Origin: Bacillus xiamenensis
GTDB taxonomy: Bacteria > Bacillota > Bacilli > Bacillales > Bacillaceae
Assembly: GCF_000300535.1 (NCBI RefSeq)
Contig: NZ_AMSH01000002.1
Coordinates: 1 to 64,000, forward strand
Direction of reading: 5' to 3'
Length of the DNA stretch: 64,000 bases
In this document: in pieces, positions 1 to 8,811 of the stretch
Layout: every line of letters begins with the position of its first letter
How positions within the stretch are numbered: position 1 is the stretch's first letter
The notes under the pieces: generated by a model
Database searches by the model: none
Told to the model about the DNA's origin: nothing
The model's input: only the letters and a program-made list of their open reading frames with translations
Made by a program: the position numbers and the translations under genes

Positions 1-92
1 AATTTAACATTCTTGAGCACCGGCACGCAGGACTGCGGGAGAATGAGAGGGTTTTTTCTACACGCTGAAAGCGTCCCTTTGGGCGCTTTTTC
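1..92 (+). ncRNA. Structured RNA-like element, copy A (5' end cut by window)
   Basis: About 75 bases closely match a second element near 46.72-46.79 kb. Shared blocks include GAGCACCG, GCAGGACTG, GAGGGTTT and CTACACGCTG. The element runs straight into a hairpin with a T-run (about 68-92), which reads as an intrinsic terminator. A short stem around 43-60 is kept in both copies although its bases differ. There is no open reading frame. It may be a free small RNA or the 3' end of a transcript from a gene left of the window. I could not name the family. Confidence 0.55.
68..92 (+). terminator. Terminator of RNA element A
   Basis: AAAGCG(T)CCC, loop TTT, GGGCGCTTT with a one-base bulge, followed by a T-rich tract. 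It sits directly after the conserved RNA core, as in copy B. Confidence 0.7.
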
Positions 93-232
93 TTTTGACC
101 TTGATCATTTGTCCATTTTTGTTTAGCCTTGATCATGAGGAACCCACGATTTTTTATTCTTTCATGAGAATGAAGGAAATCGTACATACTTTTGAAGAAG
201 CGATTGCTTGAACGAAGGAGGATTTGACAACA

Positions 233-1114
233 ATGAGAAAGATGATTGCGATTGATTTGGACGGCACACTCTTAAATACAAAAAGTGAAATTTCCATACA
301 AAACCGGCAGGCACTGATTCGTGCGAAGGAGGCTGGATATATTGTAACCATTTGTACAGGGCGGGCGACTTTTGATGTGAAGAATCTTCTTGGTGATTTG
401 GACATTCCCATTATTGCGGCAAACGGAGGAACAGTCCATACCGAAGGATACAAGCTCTTCAGCAGAATCACACTTGATCAAGAAACAGGGAAACGTGCTG
501 CTAAGGCATTAGTGGAACGGAACATTTACTTTGAGGTATATACAGACGATGCCCTCCTCTCCCCCTTTGATGGAAAAGAGAAGCTGAAAGCAGAATTTGA
601 TGTGCTCAAAAGTGCAAATCCAAATGAGGATGCAGCTGATTTATGGGAAGGGGCCATGACCCAATTTAAACAATTTGGCATCAAACCAGTAGATGATATC
701 CGCCAGATTTTCGAATCGAATGAATCGACCTATAAATTACTGTGCTTCTCATTTGATATGAACAAGCTGCAGGAAGCACGAAATCTTCTTGCCGAGATGC
801 CTAAGCTCTCATTGACTTCGTCTGGAAAACATATCATTGAGGTGCTGCCGAAAGAGTCAGGGAAAGGACATGCCCTTAAAAAGCTCGCCGCCCATTATGG
901 CGTAGACCGCTCCAATATTTATGCGATCGGTGACAGCCCTAATGATCTATCCATGTTCGAAGAAGCAGGTCACCGAATTGCGATGGGGAATGCGGTGGAT
1001 GTCATTAAAGAAAAGAGCACATACGTCACAAAAGGCAACCACGAGGATGGCGTCGCCTATTTTATTGATCTGCTTTTACAGAATCAATTCCAAGAAAAAA
1101 AGACGCTTGTCTGA
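233..1114 (+). CDS. ywtE: Cof-type HAD-superfamily sugar-phosphate phosphatase (YwtE)
   Basis: A 293-residue haloacid dehalogenase-family hydrolase of the Cof/YidA type. The N-terminal nucleophile motif is DLDGTLLN (the first Asp attacks the phosphate), and GDSPNDLSMFE near residue 236 carries the late acidic metal-binding motif. A cap domain lies between them. Such enzymes dephosphorylate sugar phosphates or flavin-type substrates; the substrate here is unknown. I chose the ATG at 233 because GAAGGAGG lies about 11 bases upstream; the in-frame TTG at 224 is too close to that site. It converges on pgdS, as in B. subtilis. A paralogue (ywpJ) lies at 28.9-29.8 kb. Confidence 0.88.
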   Translation: MRKMIAIDLDGTLLNTKSEISIQNRQALIRAKEAGYIVTICTGRATFDVKNLLGDLDIPIIAANGGTVHTEGYKLFSRITLDQETGKRAAKALVERNIYFEVYTDDALLSPFDGKEKLKAEFDVLKSANPNEDAADLWEGAMTQFKQFGIKPVDDIRQIFESNESTYKLLCFSFDMNKLQEARNLLAEMPKLSLTSSGKHIIEVLPKESGKGHALKKLAAHYGVDRSNIYAIGDSPNDLSMFEEAGHRIAMGNAVDVIKEKSTYVTKGNHEDGVAYFIDLLLQNQFQEKKTLV

Positions 1115-1138
1115 TCAGCGCCTAGTGAGAAGTCCAGA

Positions 1139-1167
1139 AGTCCGATTCGCGTGTTGGTCGGGCTTTT
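1139..1167 (+). terminator. Terminator after ywtE
   Basis: AGTCCGA pairs with TCGGGCT (one G-T wobble), followed by TTTTTC. It lies between the convergent ends of ywtE and pgdS. Confidence 0.65.
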
Positions 1168-1170
1168 TCT

Positions 1171-2394
1171 TTATTTTTCGATTCTAACAGCCGTCTCATA
1201 TTTATCCTTCCAGTACGAGCTTGTTTTCATATTGGTAATGACAACGCCATTTGAGACCGTCACATGAATGACTTGATTTGATCCTGCATAAATGGCCGGC
1301 ATCAATGAAGTCCCATTGAAGAAAACGAGATCTCCCGGCTTAAGTTCCGAACGTTTCACAGGCGTTCCTGCTTTGATTTGTCCTGATGCATAGCGGGGCA
1401 ACTCAATGCCAAGCACTTCTTGATAGATAAACTGTGTGAATCCTGCTGTATCAAATCCTTGTTTTGGGTTCGTACCGCCTTTCACATAAGGAACTTCCCC
1501 AATATACGTAGCGGCTTTTGAAACGACCTTGTCTTCCTTCGCTAGTTTCAATTCAGTTAATCGTTTCGCACCTGTCCATTTCTCGCGCCAATATGATTCA
1601 GACAAATAAGAGATCGTCACACTTTCGGAACGGCTCGCGTGAATAAAGCGGTCACCTCCAATGTACATCCCTACATGAGAAATCCCTTTTTTATACGTGT
1701 TGCTAAAAAAGACAAAGTCCCCAGGACGAATATCGTCTAGTGCCACTTTCTCTCCAACCAGCCATTGCTGTTCAGCACTTCTAGGCAAATAAATCCCAAG
1801 TGATTTTTCAAATAAATATTGTAAAAAGCCTGAACAATCAAAACCGACTTTTGGATCTGCTGCACCAAACACATAAGGAATTCCTAGATATTTCATCGCA
1901 TCTTTCACAAGTTGATCATCCGAGATTTCTTGGGAGGAAGGCAGCCGTTTAACCGCATAAAACCGGTCTGTCCAATATTTGCTTTTGCTGATATCTGTTT
2001 TCACCACACCTTGACTGAGCGTGATGTGGATCACCTGATTGTTTCCAGCATACAAAGCCACATGTGTCGGAATATCTTTTGTTTCATCAAGACTGCGGAA
2101 ATAGACAAGGTCTCCAGGCTTTGCTTTCTCCCATGATACCTTTTCCCCAAGCTGATATTGATCAATCACCTTTCGCGGCAAATCGAATGTACCGGATGTT
2201 TTGTATACATATTGAATAAAGCCAGATGCATCAAACCCCGTTTTTGGATCGGTTCCTCCTTTATGATAAGGGGTACCCATCAGCGTTTCCGCTTGCTCTA
2301 AAGGAGATTTTGTTTGAGCAGACACCTCTGATTGAGACATAAACATCAGTCCTACGAGTGCACATCCTCCAAGCAGCATCCCTTTCCATTTCAT
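1171..2394 (-). CDS. pgdS: Poly-gamma-glutamate hydrolase PgdS, three NlpC/P60 domains
   Basis: A 407-residue secreted protein with a signal peptide ending near VSA (residues 1-26) and three NlpC/P60 repeats at about 30-150, 160-278 and 288-405. In B. subtilis PgdS (YwtD) is an endo-hydrolase that cuts the poly-gamma-glutamate capsule. Only the middle repeat keeps the papain-like nucleophile, in GFDCSG (Cys187), with His240 in SHVGMY. Repeat 1 has GFDASG (Ala56) and repeat 3 has GFDTAG (Thr316). The outer repeats are therefore probably non-catalytic and may bind polymer or wall. It lies just downstream of the pgs operon in the same direction but after a terminator, so it is likely a separate transcription unit. 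Confidence 0.93.
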   Translation of the reverse strand: MKWKGMLLGGCALVGLMFMSQSEVSAQTKSPLEQAETLMGTPYHKGGTDPKTGFDASGFIQYVYKTSGTFDLPRKVIDQYQLGEKVSWEKAKPGDLVYFRSLDETKDIPTHVALYAGNNQVIHITLSQGVVKTDISKSKYWTDRFYAVKRLPSSQEISDDQLVKDAMKYLGIPYVFGAADPKVGFDCSGFLQYLFEKSLGIYLPRSAEQQWLVGEKVALDDIRPGDFVFFSNTYKKGISHVGMYIGGDRFIHASRSESVTISYLSESYWREKWTGAKRLTELKLAKEDKVVSKAATYIGEVPYVKGGTNPKQGFDTAGFTQFIYQEVLGIELPRYASGQIKAGTPVKRSELKPGDLVFFNGTSLMPAIYAGSNQVIHVTVSNGVVITNMKTSSYWKDKYETAVRIEK

Positions 2395-2456
2395 AATCTA
2401 TTCCCTCCTTTCTTCTATAGTTTCGGCAAGACACCTTTCATTTTACACCTTTTTTC

Positions 2457-2487
2457 GCCAAAAAAGAGCACGCAAGGCGTGCCCTCA
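2457..2487 (-). terminator. Terminator of the pgsBCAE operon
   Basis: On the minus strand, GGGCACGC, loop CTT, GCGTGCTC, then TTTTTT. It lies immediately after the pgsE stop and before pgdS. Confidence 0.85.
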
Positions 2488-2495
2488 TTTCACCA

Positions 2496-2666
2496 TTATT
2501 TACTTGCTTCCATTTTTGACTGCTTTTGCTGTTCGATTTTCTGCATTTCAACTGAGATCTTTTGTTTTTCATGATCTGTGAGGCTATCACTAAATTTAAA
2601 AGCAGACATAAAGACAAATACTAAAATTAACGCAACAAACGGCCAGCTTGCTTTTAGGAATTTCAT
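2496..2666 (-). CDS. pgsE: Poly-gamma-glutamate synthesis small protein PgsE (CapE/YwtC)
   Basis: A 56-residue protein. Its ATG overlaps the pgsA stop as ATGA, which indicates translational coupling. It has one hydrophobic segment (residues about 8-23, WPFVALILVFVFMSAF) and then a charged, Lys/Gln/Glu-rich tail. Position and architecture match PgsE/CapE, the small fourth subunit of the polyglutamate synthase complex in Bacillus. Confidence 0.88.
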   Translation of the reverse strand: MKFLKASWPFVALILVFVFMSAFKFSDSLTDHEKQKISVEMQKIEQQKQSKMEASK

Positions 2667-3829
2667 TTCTTATCCTTCCTTTCGTTTTCTTTTAATGTTT
2701 GAACTTTATCGGCATGATCGACTTCAAAGAAAATATGTCCGTCTTTTTCTTTCCAATCCGCATTCGTGCCATTTGTCAGCATACGGATAATGGATTTTGA
2801 TTCAAAGGATCCTGCTTTGACTGGAGCAGGCGTTGCTTCTTTGATATACATTGGGATCACTTCAAAAGTTGCTTTTCCATCTTCATTCAGATGATACTGA
2901 ACAAGTGCAGAATCACGTGTTCTTGACCAGCCTTGGTCAAAAACAAAGTTCCCTAGGCTATAGAAAATCGCTGTTCCATTGTAGACTTCCATAGGCTCAA
3001 GAACGTGCGGATGTGCACCGATAATGATATCAGCACCAGCCTTTGACATCGCTCTTGCCAATTCTCTTTGTCTGTCGTTTACTTCATTGTTGTACTCCTG
3101 TCCCCAGTGAGCATGAACAACGACGATATCTGCCTTTTCAGCAGCTTGTGAAATCATCGGAATAAAGATAGATGGATCGGCTGGCAAAATACCTGCCTTG
3201 CGATTCGATGCTTTAAAAGCTTTTCCATATACATCTGTAAAACCAAGGGTAGCGATTTTGACACCATTCACTTCTTTGTACGAAATGTTCTGCTTCGCAT
3301 CTTGGAGGTTACGCCCTGCCCCTGTGTATCCAATACCTGATTTTTCAAAGGCATTGATTGTGTTGTTCAACCCTTTTTCACCGTAGTCTGATGCATGGTT
3401 ATTCGCAAAGTTTAGTACGGAAAAATTCAAATCCTTTAGCGTTTGGACAGATTCTTCATCTGTTTTCAAATGAATATTCTTTTGCGCCGCCTGTTCTTTA
3501 TCTGATGCAACTGGATGCTCAAAATTCCCTGTTACATAATCTGACGCATCAAAATATGGTTTAGCGTAGCGAAAGAGATGCTGTTTTCCATAGCGGTCTG
3601 TCACTTTCTCTACATTTCTTCCAAACATAATGTCGCCAACAAACGAAGCGGTTAGGATGTTCTCTGGATTCTTTTCTACAGTTGGCACTTGTGCTTTCCC
3701 GATAAATGTAAATAGGAATGTACAAGCAATGACAATCGGTAAAGCAATCAGTACGTGTTTATTCGTCTTTTTCTTTTGATTCTTTGTGATTTTCAGCAGC
3801 TTTTCCTGAAAGCTCAATTTTTTATTCAT
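2663..3829 (-). CDS. pgsA: Poly-gamma-glutamate synthase/export subunit PgsA (CapA)
   Basis: A 388-residue CapA-family protein: a basic cytoplasmic N-terminus, a membrane anchor at about 26-46, then a large extracellular domain with metallophosphoesterase-like motifs (GDIMFGR, NFANNHASDYG, GAHPHVLEP). In Bacillus PgsA works with PgsB and PgsC to make and export poly-gamma-glutamate. I chose the ATG at 3829 because the protein then begins MNKKLSF, which aligns with the B. subtilis start as I remember it. The ATG at 3832 and a GTG at 3841 are alternatives. It is third in the operon after pgsB and pgsC. Confidence 0.93.
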   Translation of the reverse strand: MNKKLSFQEKLLKITKNQKKKTNKHVLIALPIVIACTFLFTFIGKAQVPTVEKNPENILTASFVGDIMFGRNVEKVTDRYGKQHLFRYAKPYFDASDYVTGNFEHPVASDKEQAAQKNIHLKTDEESVQTLKDLNFSVLNFANNHASDYGEKGLNNTINAFEKSGIGYTGAGRNLQDAKQNISYKEVNGVKIATLGFTDVYGKAFKASNRKAGILPADPSIFIPMISQAAEKADIVVVHAHWGQEYNNEVNDRQRELARAMSKAGADIIIGAHPHVLEPMEVYNGTAIFYSLGNFVFDQGWSRTRDSALVQYHLNEDGKATFEVIPMYIKEATPAPVKAGSFESKSIIRMLTNGTNADWKEKDGHIFFEVDHADKVQTLKENERKDKK

Positions 3830-3847
3830 CATTGGACACACCTTATC

Positions 3848-4297
3848 TTAAAATAGATAGTAAACATACATGATGGCAAATGTTGCACCACTTAGAAGTA
3901 ACGTGCTTCCAAGGGTAATCGTAAGACCTTGCTTTTGAATTGTATTCGCAATCAATCCAGGTACGATAATTCCGATTCCGCGGAATTCTGCTATTTCAAA
4001 AGGGACCACTGGATAGAAGAAATCAAATATGAGCTTTAAGGCAATCCCTGTAATCAGCATCGCCGCAAACTTTCTGCGTCCGTACAAAATCATAAATTTT
4101 GATAGACCAAAGCGAACGATCACGTACGTCAGCAAGCTGACAGATAAGACGACTAAGATGAAGACTGGCTGGTTAAATACAAGCGCAAGATAACCTGGAA
4201 CAACCAGTCCAGCTGGTACGATACCTGTTTTTTCTGCAAAGATTAAACTGAGTAGAACACCTAAAATTAACGAGATATAAAGATCTGATCCGAACAT
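3848..4297 (-). CDS. pgsC: Poly-gamma-glutamate synthase subunit PgsC (CapC)
   Basis: A 149-residue integral membrane protein, hydrophobic almost throughout, with about four to five membrane segments. It begins MFGSDLYISLILGVLLSLI, characteristic of CapC/PgsC. PgsC pairs with the ligase PgsB in the membrane-bound polyglutamate synthase. It lies 15 bases after pgsB and just ahead of pgsA, so it is clearly the same operon. Confidence 0.94.
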   Translation of the reverse strand: MFGSDLYISLILGVLLSLIFAEKTGIVPAGLVVPGYLALVFNQPVFILVVLSVSLLTYVIVRFGLSKFMILYGRRKFAAMLITGIALKLIFDFFYPVVPFEIAEFRGIGIIVPGLIANTIQKQGLTITLGSTLLLSGATFAIMYVYYLF

Positions 4298-4312
4298 TTT
4301 CTATATTTCCTC

Positions 4313-5494
4313 CTAGCTGACAAGCTGCTTAATTTTGTATTCTTGAATTTTTTCGATTAAAGGTTCAGCGGCTCCGTGAATATTGCCGACTCCATAAACC
4401 ACTCGATTATGAAGCTTTTTCTCAAGCATGTTCATAATTTGTTCTGTAGATTGATATTCAAGGTTGTGTAAGTGGTCAGCCGGGATTTTTCCTTCCTCAA
4501 ATGCCTTCACAATTGGATCAGTCGTTTCACCAATTAAGACAAGATCACTTGCTTCAATATAAGGGAGTACATCCTCTGCAAACTGGATCGTTCTATCTAC
4601 ACGATCCGCACGGCAGTTCATAATAATAATCGGTTCATCTGTTGGATATCCAATTTCCTTCACACGCTTCCAAATGTTCAATGTAGATGCTGCGTCATTT
4701 GCCGCAAATCCATTTACAAAGTGGCCAGGTGTTTTCGCGTCCATTAATGGAAGAATTCTCATCGCTCCTGGATCAGGCGGCGCATTTAACATTCCTCTGA
4801 ATGCCGTATCTTCATCAATCCCTAATGCTTGAGCGACACCAAGTGCAAGCGAAGCATTATCTGGGAACACCATGTACTCAAATTTCCGTAAATACTCATC
4901 AGTAATCTTGGAATTATCTGCAACAATCACTTCAGTGTTGCGTTTTTTCGCAATCTCTTTAAAGAAATCTGTATATTCACTATCCGTAATAACCAAGTGT
5001 CCATTGTAAGGAATTGTCGCTGTAAAGGCTTCAGCTATTTCATCAAGAGTTGGCCCCATTACATCCATATGATCTTCAAGAACGTTTACGATCACGCCGA
5101 TATTCGCTTGAAGCAGCTCTTCCTGAAAGATAATTTGGTAATCTGGATTGACCGCCATACATTCACTGACGATGGCATTTGCTCCTCTTTCAACTGTTTC
5201 TCTCATAACTTCTTTCTGCTCACCGATATTTGGTCCTTGCGGTTTCCTTTTAATCGGTTTCTCTTCTGGCGTATCCCAATAAATCATTCTTGCATCCGTT
5301 CCTGTTGTTTTGCCGACAGTTTTATAACCTGCCTCCATTAAGATACCGGTTGTCAATCTTGTAACGGTGGACTTTCCGCGAATACCATTAATATTGACGC
5401 GCACCGGCAGGGCATCGATATTTTTCTGATGACGCTTCTTTTCAATAAAGCCAATCCCTAACATGATGACACAGGCTATAACGATTAACCACAT
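4313..5494 (-). CDS. pgsB: Poly-gamma-glutamate synthase PgsB (CapB)
   Basis: A 393-residue ATP-dependent amide ligase related to Mur ligases. It has an N-terminal membrane anchor (residues 1-17), then the nucleotide-binding motif NINGIRGKSTVTRL near residue 33 and a central domain with VNVLEDHMDVMGP. It polymerises glutamate through gamma-carboxyl amide bonds using ATP. First gene of pgsBCAE. The gap from the Shine-Dalgarno AAGGAG to the ATG is long (about 13 bases). The start is kept because MWLIVIACVIM matches the family N-terminus. The length is the usual one for Bacillus. Confidence 0.96.
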   Translation of the reverse strand: MWLIVIACVIMLGIGFIEKKRHQKNIDALPVRVNINGIRGKSTVTRLTTGILMEAGYKTVGKTTGTDARMIYWDTPEEKPIKRKPQGPNIGEQKEVMRETVERGANAIVSECMAVNPDYQIIFQEELLQANIGVIVNVLEDHMDVMGPTLDEIAEAFTATIPYNGHLVITDSEYTDFFKEIAKKRNTEVIVADNSKITDEYLRKFEYMVFPDNASLALGVAQALGIDEDTAFRGMLNAPPDPGAMRILPLMDAKTPGHFVNGFAANDAASTLNIWKRVKEIGYPTDEPIIIMNCRADRVDRTIQFAEDVLPYIEASDLVLIGETTDPIVKAFEEGKIPADHLHNLEYQSTEQIMNMLEKKLHNRVVYGVGNIHGAAEPLIEKIQEYKIKQLVS

Positions 5495-5547
5495 CGCTTA
5501 TCTACATCTCCTTTTTTATATGAGTGTGATATGTAAATTCAATCAAC

Positions 5548-5575
5548 AGTATATCTGTTCAGCATAAAATCACAA
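5548..5575 (-). promoter_or_regulatory. Probable SigA promoter of pgsBCAE
   Basis: On the minus strand a -35 TTGTGA (5570-5575) and a -10 TATACT (5548-5553) are separated by 16 bases, about 55 bases upstream of the pgsB ATG. A perfect palindrome, ATTATG-TTA-CATAAT (5581-5595), sits just upstream of the -35 and could bind an activator or repressor. Confidence 0.55.
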
Positions 5576-5595
5576 TCGGTATTATGTAACATAAT

Positions 5596-6242
5596 CTTTC
5601 GCTTCCTCGTATGCCAAATTCCTCTCATCAGAAGGCGTATTTGCCTAGCTCTCGCTCAAATGAAAAGGCCAAAAGACGGACTAAAACTATTCTAAATTTC
5701 TGCTTTGAAGATGAGAAAGCGTTACCATCAAACACCCCAAAATTTTTTGTCCTTTTCTCCCTAAATTTTTCGACAATTATTAAGATGTATTTCGAATCAA
5801 TGTTTTAAAACCCTTTCATCTCGATGAAATCAGTCATATCAACGCTTTAAACGAATAGTGTGTGTTTTAGAATGTTTTATCTTTTTAAATGAACAGGTTA
5901 GAAAGTCATCCTCATTCATCAGAATGCTGCACGTTGACCTATGACAAAGGTCATATCCAAAAAAATCAAGTCTTATGCTTATTTTCGGGTCACGAAAAAA
6001 TGGTATAAGATGTCAAATGTTGATCAATTTGTTATAGCTTCTCTTTACGATATTCGCTCCTTATGACCTAAACAATGAAACATTATTCATTTCTTTTTAT
6101 CAAGATTCATCATTTCTTAACATTTTTAATATGATTTTAGTTGAAAGTTGTCGGTTCATGTCATCCTTTCTCCAAAGATGACGCATAAAATCATCTTCTC
6201 CGCTTACACTATGGTTAAAAAATCTGTGAGAGGAGGCTAAAG
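5596..6242. other. Intergenic region between pgsB and the germination operon
   Basis: About 650 bases with no supportable gene. A 65-codon open frame at 5611-5808 has no ribosome binding site and an unlikely composition. The region is AT-rich and includes an inverted pair TGACCT / AGGTCA near 5936-5954. Close to the germination genes, GCATA (6183-6187) and a -10-like CACTAT (6207-6212) are a weak candidate for a forespore (SigG) promoter, as expected for a germinant receptor. Confidence 0.4.
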
Positions 6243-7724
6243 ATGCCAAACACGAATGAGCAAACACGCTTACACTTCCTATCAGGCAATTTCGAGGAAA
6301 AAATTCGAATACTGAAAAAAGCATTTCAGCAAAGTGGGGATTTTGAATATCGAGAATTGATGGTAAATGAAACGAAATCTGTCCTTTTCTTTATTAAGAC
6401 AAGAATTGATGAAGGCAAACTAAACGATTTTATTATCGGAAACTTGTTAGGCCCTCCTGGAAAGCAGGACTATACAAAATCTCTTAGTACGCTTGAAACA
6501 GGAGACTTAACGCTGATTACCGACAGCATTATTGCAGGAAGTATTGCCTTTCTTGATGAAAAATCCTCGCAGATCAAATTATTTGCCGTTGGACAGCCGC
6601 CGCTGCGCTCTATTTCTGAACCTTCTTCTGAGAGTATTATTGCGGGCGCACATGATGGGTTTGTTGAGAGTCTGGATACCAATTTATATTTGCTGCGTTC
6701 ACACTTAAATGATCGCAAACTCGCCATCCAGTACCATAAGGTCGGCACAAAATCAGAAACAAAGATTGCCACTATTTATATTTCTGATATTGCCAATCAA
6801 GAAAAGGTAGACGAGGTCAACAAACGAATTTCTTCTATTAAAGTAGACACGCTGCTAAGCCCTGGGTCTATTGTGGAGGCAATTGAGGATGATTCGTATT
6901 CAATATTCCCGCAGCTCATAGATACGGAAAGACCAGACAAGGTGAGATCAGCGATCCTTGAAGGGAGAATTGTGGTGTTGATGGATGGCAGCCCGATGGC
7001 CCTCATTCTGCCTATTACGTTCTTTAGCTTCTTTCAATCTCCAGATGACTATAATAGCCGATGGATTCCGGCTACGTTTATTCGTATGCTACGTTATCTT
7101 GCCTGTATGATCGCTGTGATTTTGCCATCTTTTTATATTGCTGTGATTGGTTTTCATTATGAGGTTGTCCCAGATGAATTAGCGATTACGATGAAGAATT
7201 CCATTATCGGCATTCCTTTTCCACCTTTAATAGAAGCGATGCTGATGGAAATTACGATTGAGCTCATACGCGAGGCTGGGGTGCGTCTGCCAAAGCCAAT
7301 TGGTCAGACGATTGGGATTGTAGGCGGTTTGGTCATTGGGGACGCAGTTGTCAAAGCTGGACTGATTTCAAACGTCCTTGTCATTGTGGTCGCAGTAACA
7401 GCCGTAGCATCCTTTGTCCTGCCATCCTTTGAAATGACGTCAACCATTCGTATGTTGCGTTTCCCCCTCATGTTTATGGCATCAATGTTTGGGTTTATTG
7501 GCATTTCCTTCGGCCTTTCTATCGTACTGATGAATTTATGCCGCCTAGAATCACTAGGTGTCCCGTATTTATCTCCAGTTGCCCCATTTAACTGGCAGGA
7601 CTTAAAAGACACTGTGATTCGATTACCGATGTGGATGTACAAAAAGCGCCCTGTTTACTTAAATCCACAAAAGAAGGAGCAAATTGAAAATTTGAGAGGA
7701 TGGAAAAATAAAAATGAAAAATAA
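6243..7724 (+). CDS. Spore germinant receptor subunit A (GerA family)
   Basis: A 493-residue GerAA/GerBA/GerKA-type protein. The N-terminal half (to about 255) is soluble, and the following membrane region carries the family signatures SPDDYNSRWIPATFIRMLRY and IREAGVRLPKPIGQTIGIVGG. With the B and C subunits it forms a nutrient receptor in the inner spore membrane. RBS GAGGAGG lies just ahead of the ATG. It overlaps the B-subunit gene by 11 bases. The ligand cannot be read from the sequence. Which B. subtilis receptor is orthologous is uncertain, so no symbol is given. Confidence 0.93.
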   Translation: MPNTNEQTRLHFLSGNFEEKIRILKKAFQQSGDFEYRELMVNETKSVLFFIKTRIDEGKLNDFIIGNLLGPPGKQDYTKSLSTLETGDLTLITDSIIAGSIAFLDEKSSQIKLFAVGQPPLRSISEPSSESIIAGAHDGFVESLDTNLYLLRSHLNDRKLAIQYHKVGTKSETKIATIYISDIANQEKVDEVNKRISSIKVDTLLSPGSIVEAIEDDSYSIFPQLIDTERPDKVRSAILEGRIVVLMDGSPMALILPITFFSFFQSPDDYNSRWIPATFIRMLRYLACMIAVILPSFYIAVIGFHYEVVPDELAITMKNSIIGIPFPPLIEAMLMEITIELIREAGVRLPKPIGQTIGIVGGLVIGDAVVKAGLISNVLVIVVAVTAVASFVLPSFEMTSTIRMLRFPLMFMASMFGFIGISFGLSIVLMNLCRLESLGVPYLSPVAPFNWQDLKDTVIRLPMWMYKKRPVYLNPQKKEQIENLRGWKNKNEK

Positions 7725-8811
7725 AATATCTCCACCTCAAGCTGTCTTTTTTATCATTCAATCTCAAATTGGTGTCGGTATTTTAGCTCTCCCCAATTTG
7801 CTCATGAAAGACATGGGACACGATGGCTGGATGGCGATTATTTTAGCCTGTTTTTTTATCCAAATCATCAACACTATTTTTATATATATTATCCACAAGT
7901 ATCCAGACACATCATTTTTTCAAACGTTAATTGAGGTGTTTGGAAAATGGGTCGGCCGGTCTTTGGCGGCGCTTTATACGATATATTTCGCATCGGTTTG
8001 CATCGTCGTGCTCTCCATTTTCACAAGAATCCTTGGTATTTGGGTGCTGCCACTTACGCCCAACTGGGTCATTAATCTGTTATTGATGATATCCATTATC
8101 TATATTGCAAAAGAACAAATTACAGCGATTGTCAGGTTAAACTTTATTTTGACTCCCTTTTTACTCTTTCTGTCTCTCTTAATGTTCTATTCGTTAAAAG
8201 GGACCAATATCGACTATCTCATGCCCTTTTTCCAAATGGACCTTTCTGAAGTTGCACTTGGATTAAAGGATGTCGTTCTATCTATGAATGGATTTGAGAT
8301 GATTCTTATTATCTCACCATTTATGAAAGGCAGCATCAAAGTACGGTATAAGGTGATGACCATTGCAAATATATGCACGACGCTTTACTACCTATTCATT
8401 ACATTGATTTGCTTTATGTTTTTTAGTCCGATTGAGCTGAAGGTGATTCCGAGTCCTGTCCTTTACTTACTAAAGACCATTTCATTCGGTATCATTGAGC
8501 GGACAGACTTAATTTTTCTCAGTTTCTGGGTGTTTGTCATTCTTGCCACACTTAGCAACTACCTTTACTTCTGTGCAAACGGTTTATCCAGCATTCTAAA
8601 GAAAAAGGATCACAGAAAATATGTGTATTATTTTGCCATTTTGGTCTATGCTGCTAGCTGCTTTCTTTCAACTGATAACTTTAGGATTCAGCGCTTTAAT
8701 GACTTTACCACCATTGCACAGTATTCATTTATTTACACACTTCCGGCCTTTATGGCCATTATCATTTTCATCAAACATCGCAAAGGGAAGGTGAAATCAC
8801 ATGCGTCATAG
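7714..8811 (+). CDS. Spore germinant receptor subunit B (GerA family permease-like)
   Basis: A 365-residue polytopic membrane protein of the GerAB / amino acid-polyamine-organocation superfamily, with about ten membrane segments. The opening QAVFFIIQSQIGVGILALPNL is typical of the family. This subunit is thought to hold the germinant-binding pocket. The start overlaps the A-subunit gene and the end overlaps the C-subunit gene, giving a tightly coupled three-gene operon. Confidence 0.93.
   Translation: MKNKISPPQAVFFIIQSQIGVGILALPNLLMKDMGHDGWMAIILACFFIQIINTIFIYIIHKYPDTSFFQTLIEVFGKWVGRSLAALYTIYFASVCIVVLSIFTRILGIWVLPLTPNWVINLLLMISIIYIAKEQITAIVRLNFILTPFLLFLSLLMFYSLKGTNIDYLMPFFQMDLSEVALGLKDVVLSMNGFEMILIISPFMKGSIKVRYKVMTIANICTTLYYLFITLICFMFFSPIELKVIPSPVLYLLKTISFGIIERTDLIFLSFWVFVILATLSNYLYFCANGLSSILKKKDHRKYVYYFAILVYAASCFLSTDNFRIQRFNDFTTIAQYSFIYTLPAFMAIIIFIKHRKGKVKSHAS

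Noticed and set aside
99-136. Direct repeat CCTTGATCAT twice ahead of ywtE
   Set aside because: Two short copies only, no known function; could be chance.
5611-5808. 65-codon open frame upstream of pgsB
   Set aside because: No ribosome binding site, no recognisable domain, and it lies in an AT-rich intergenic region.
6183-6212. SigG promoter ahead of the germination operon
   Set aside because: The -35 fits but the -10 matches poorly; mentioned only as a weak candidate in the intergenic entry.
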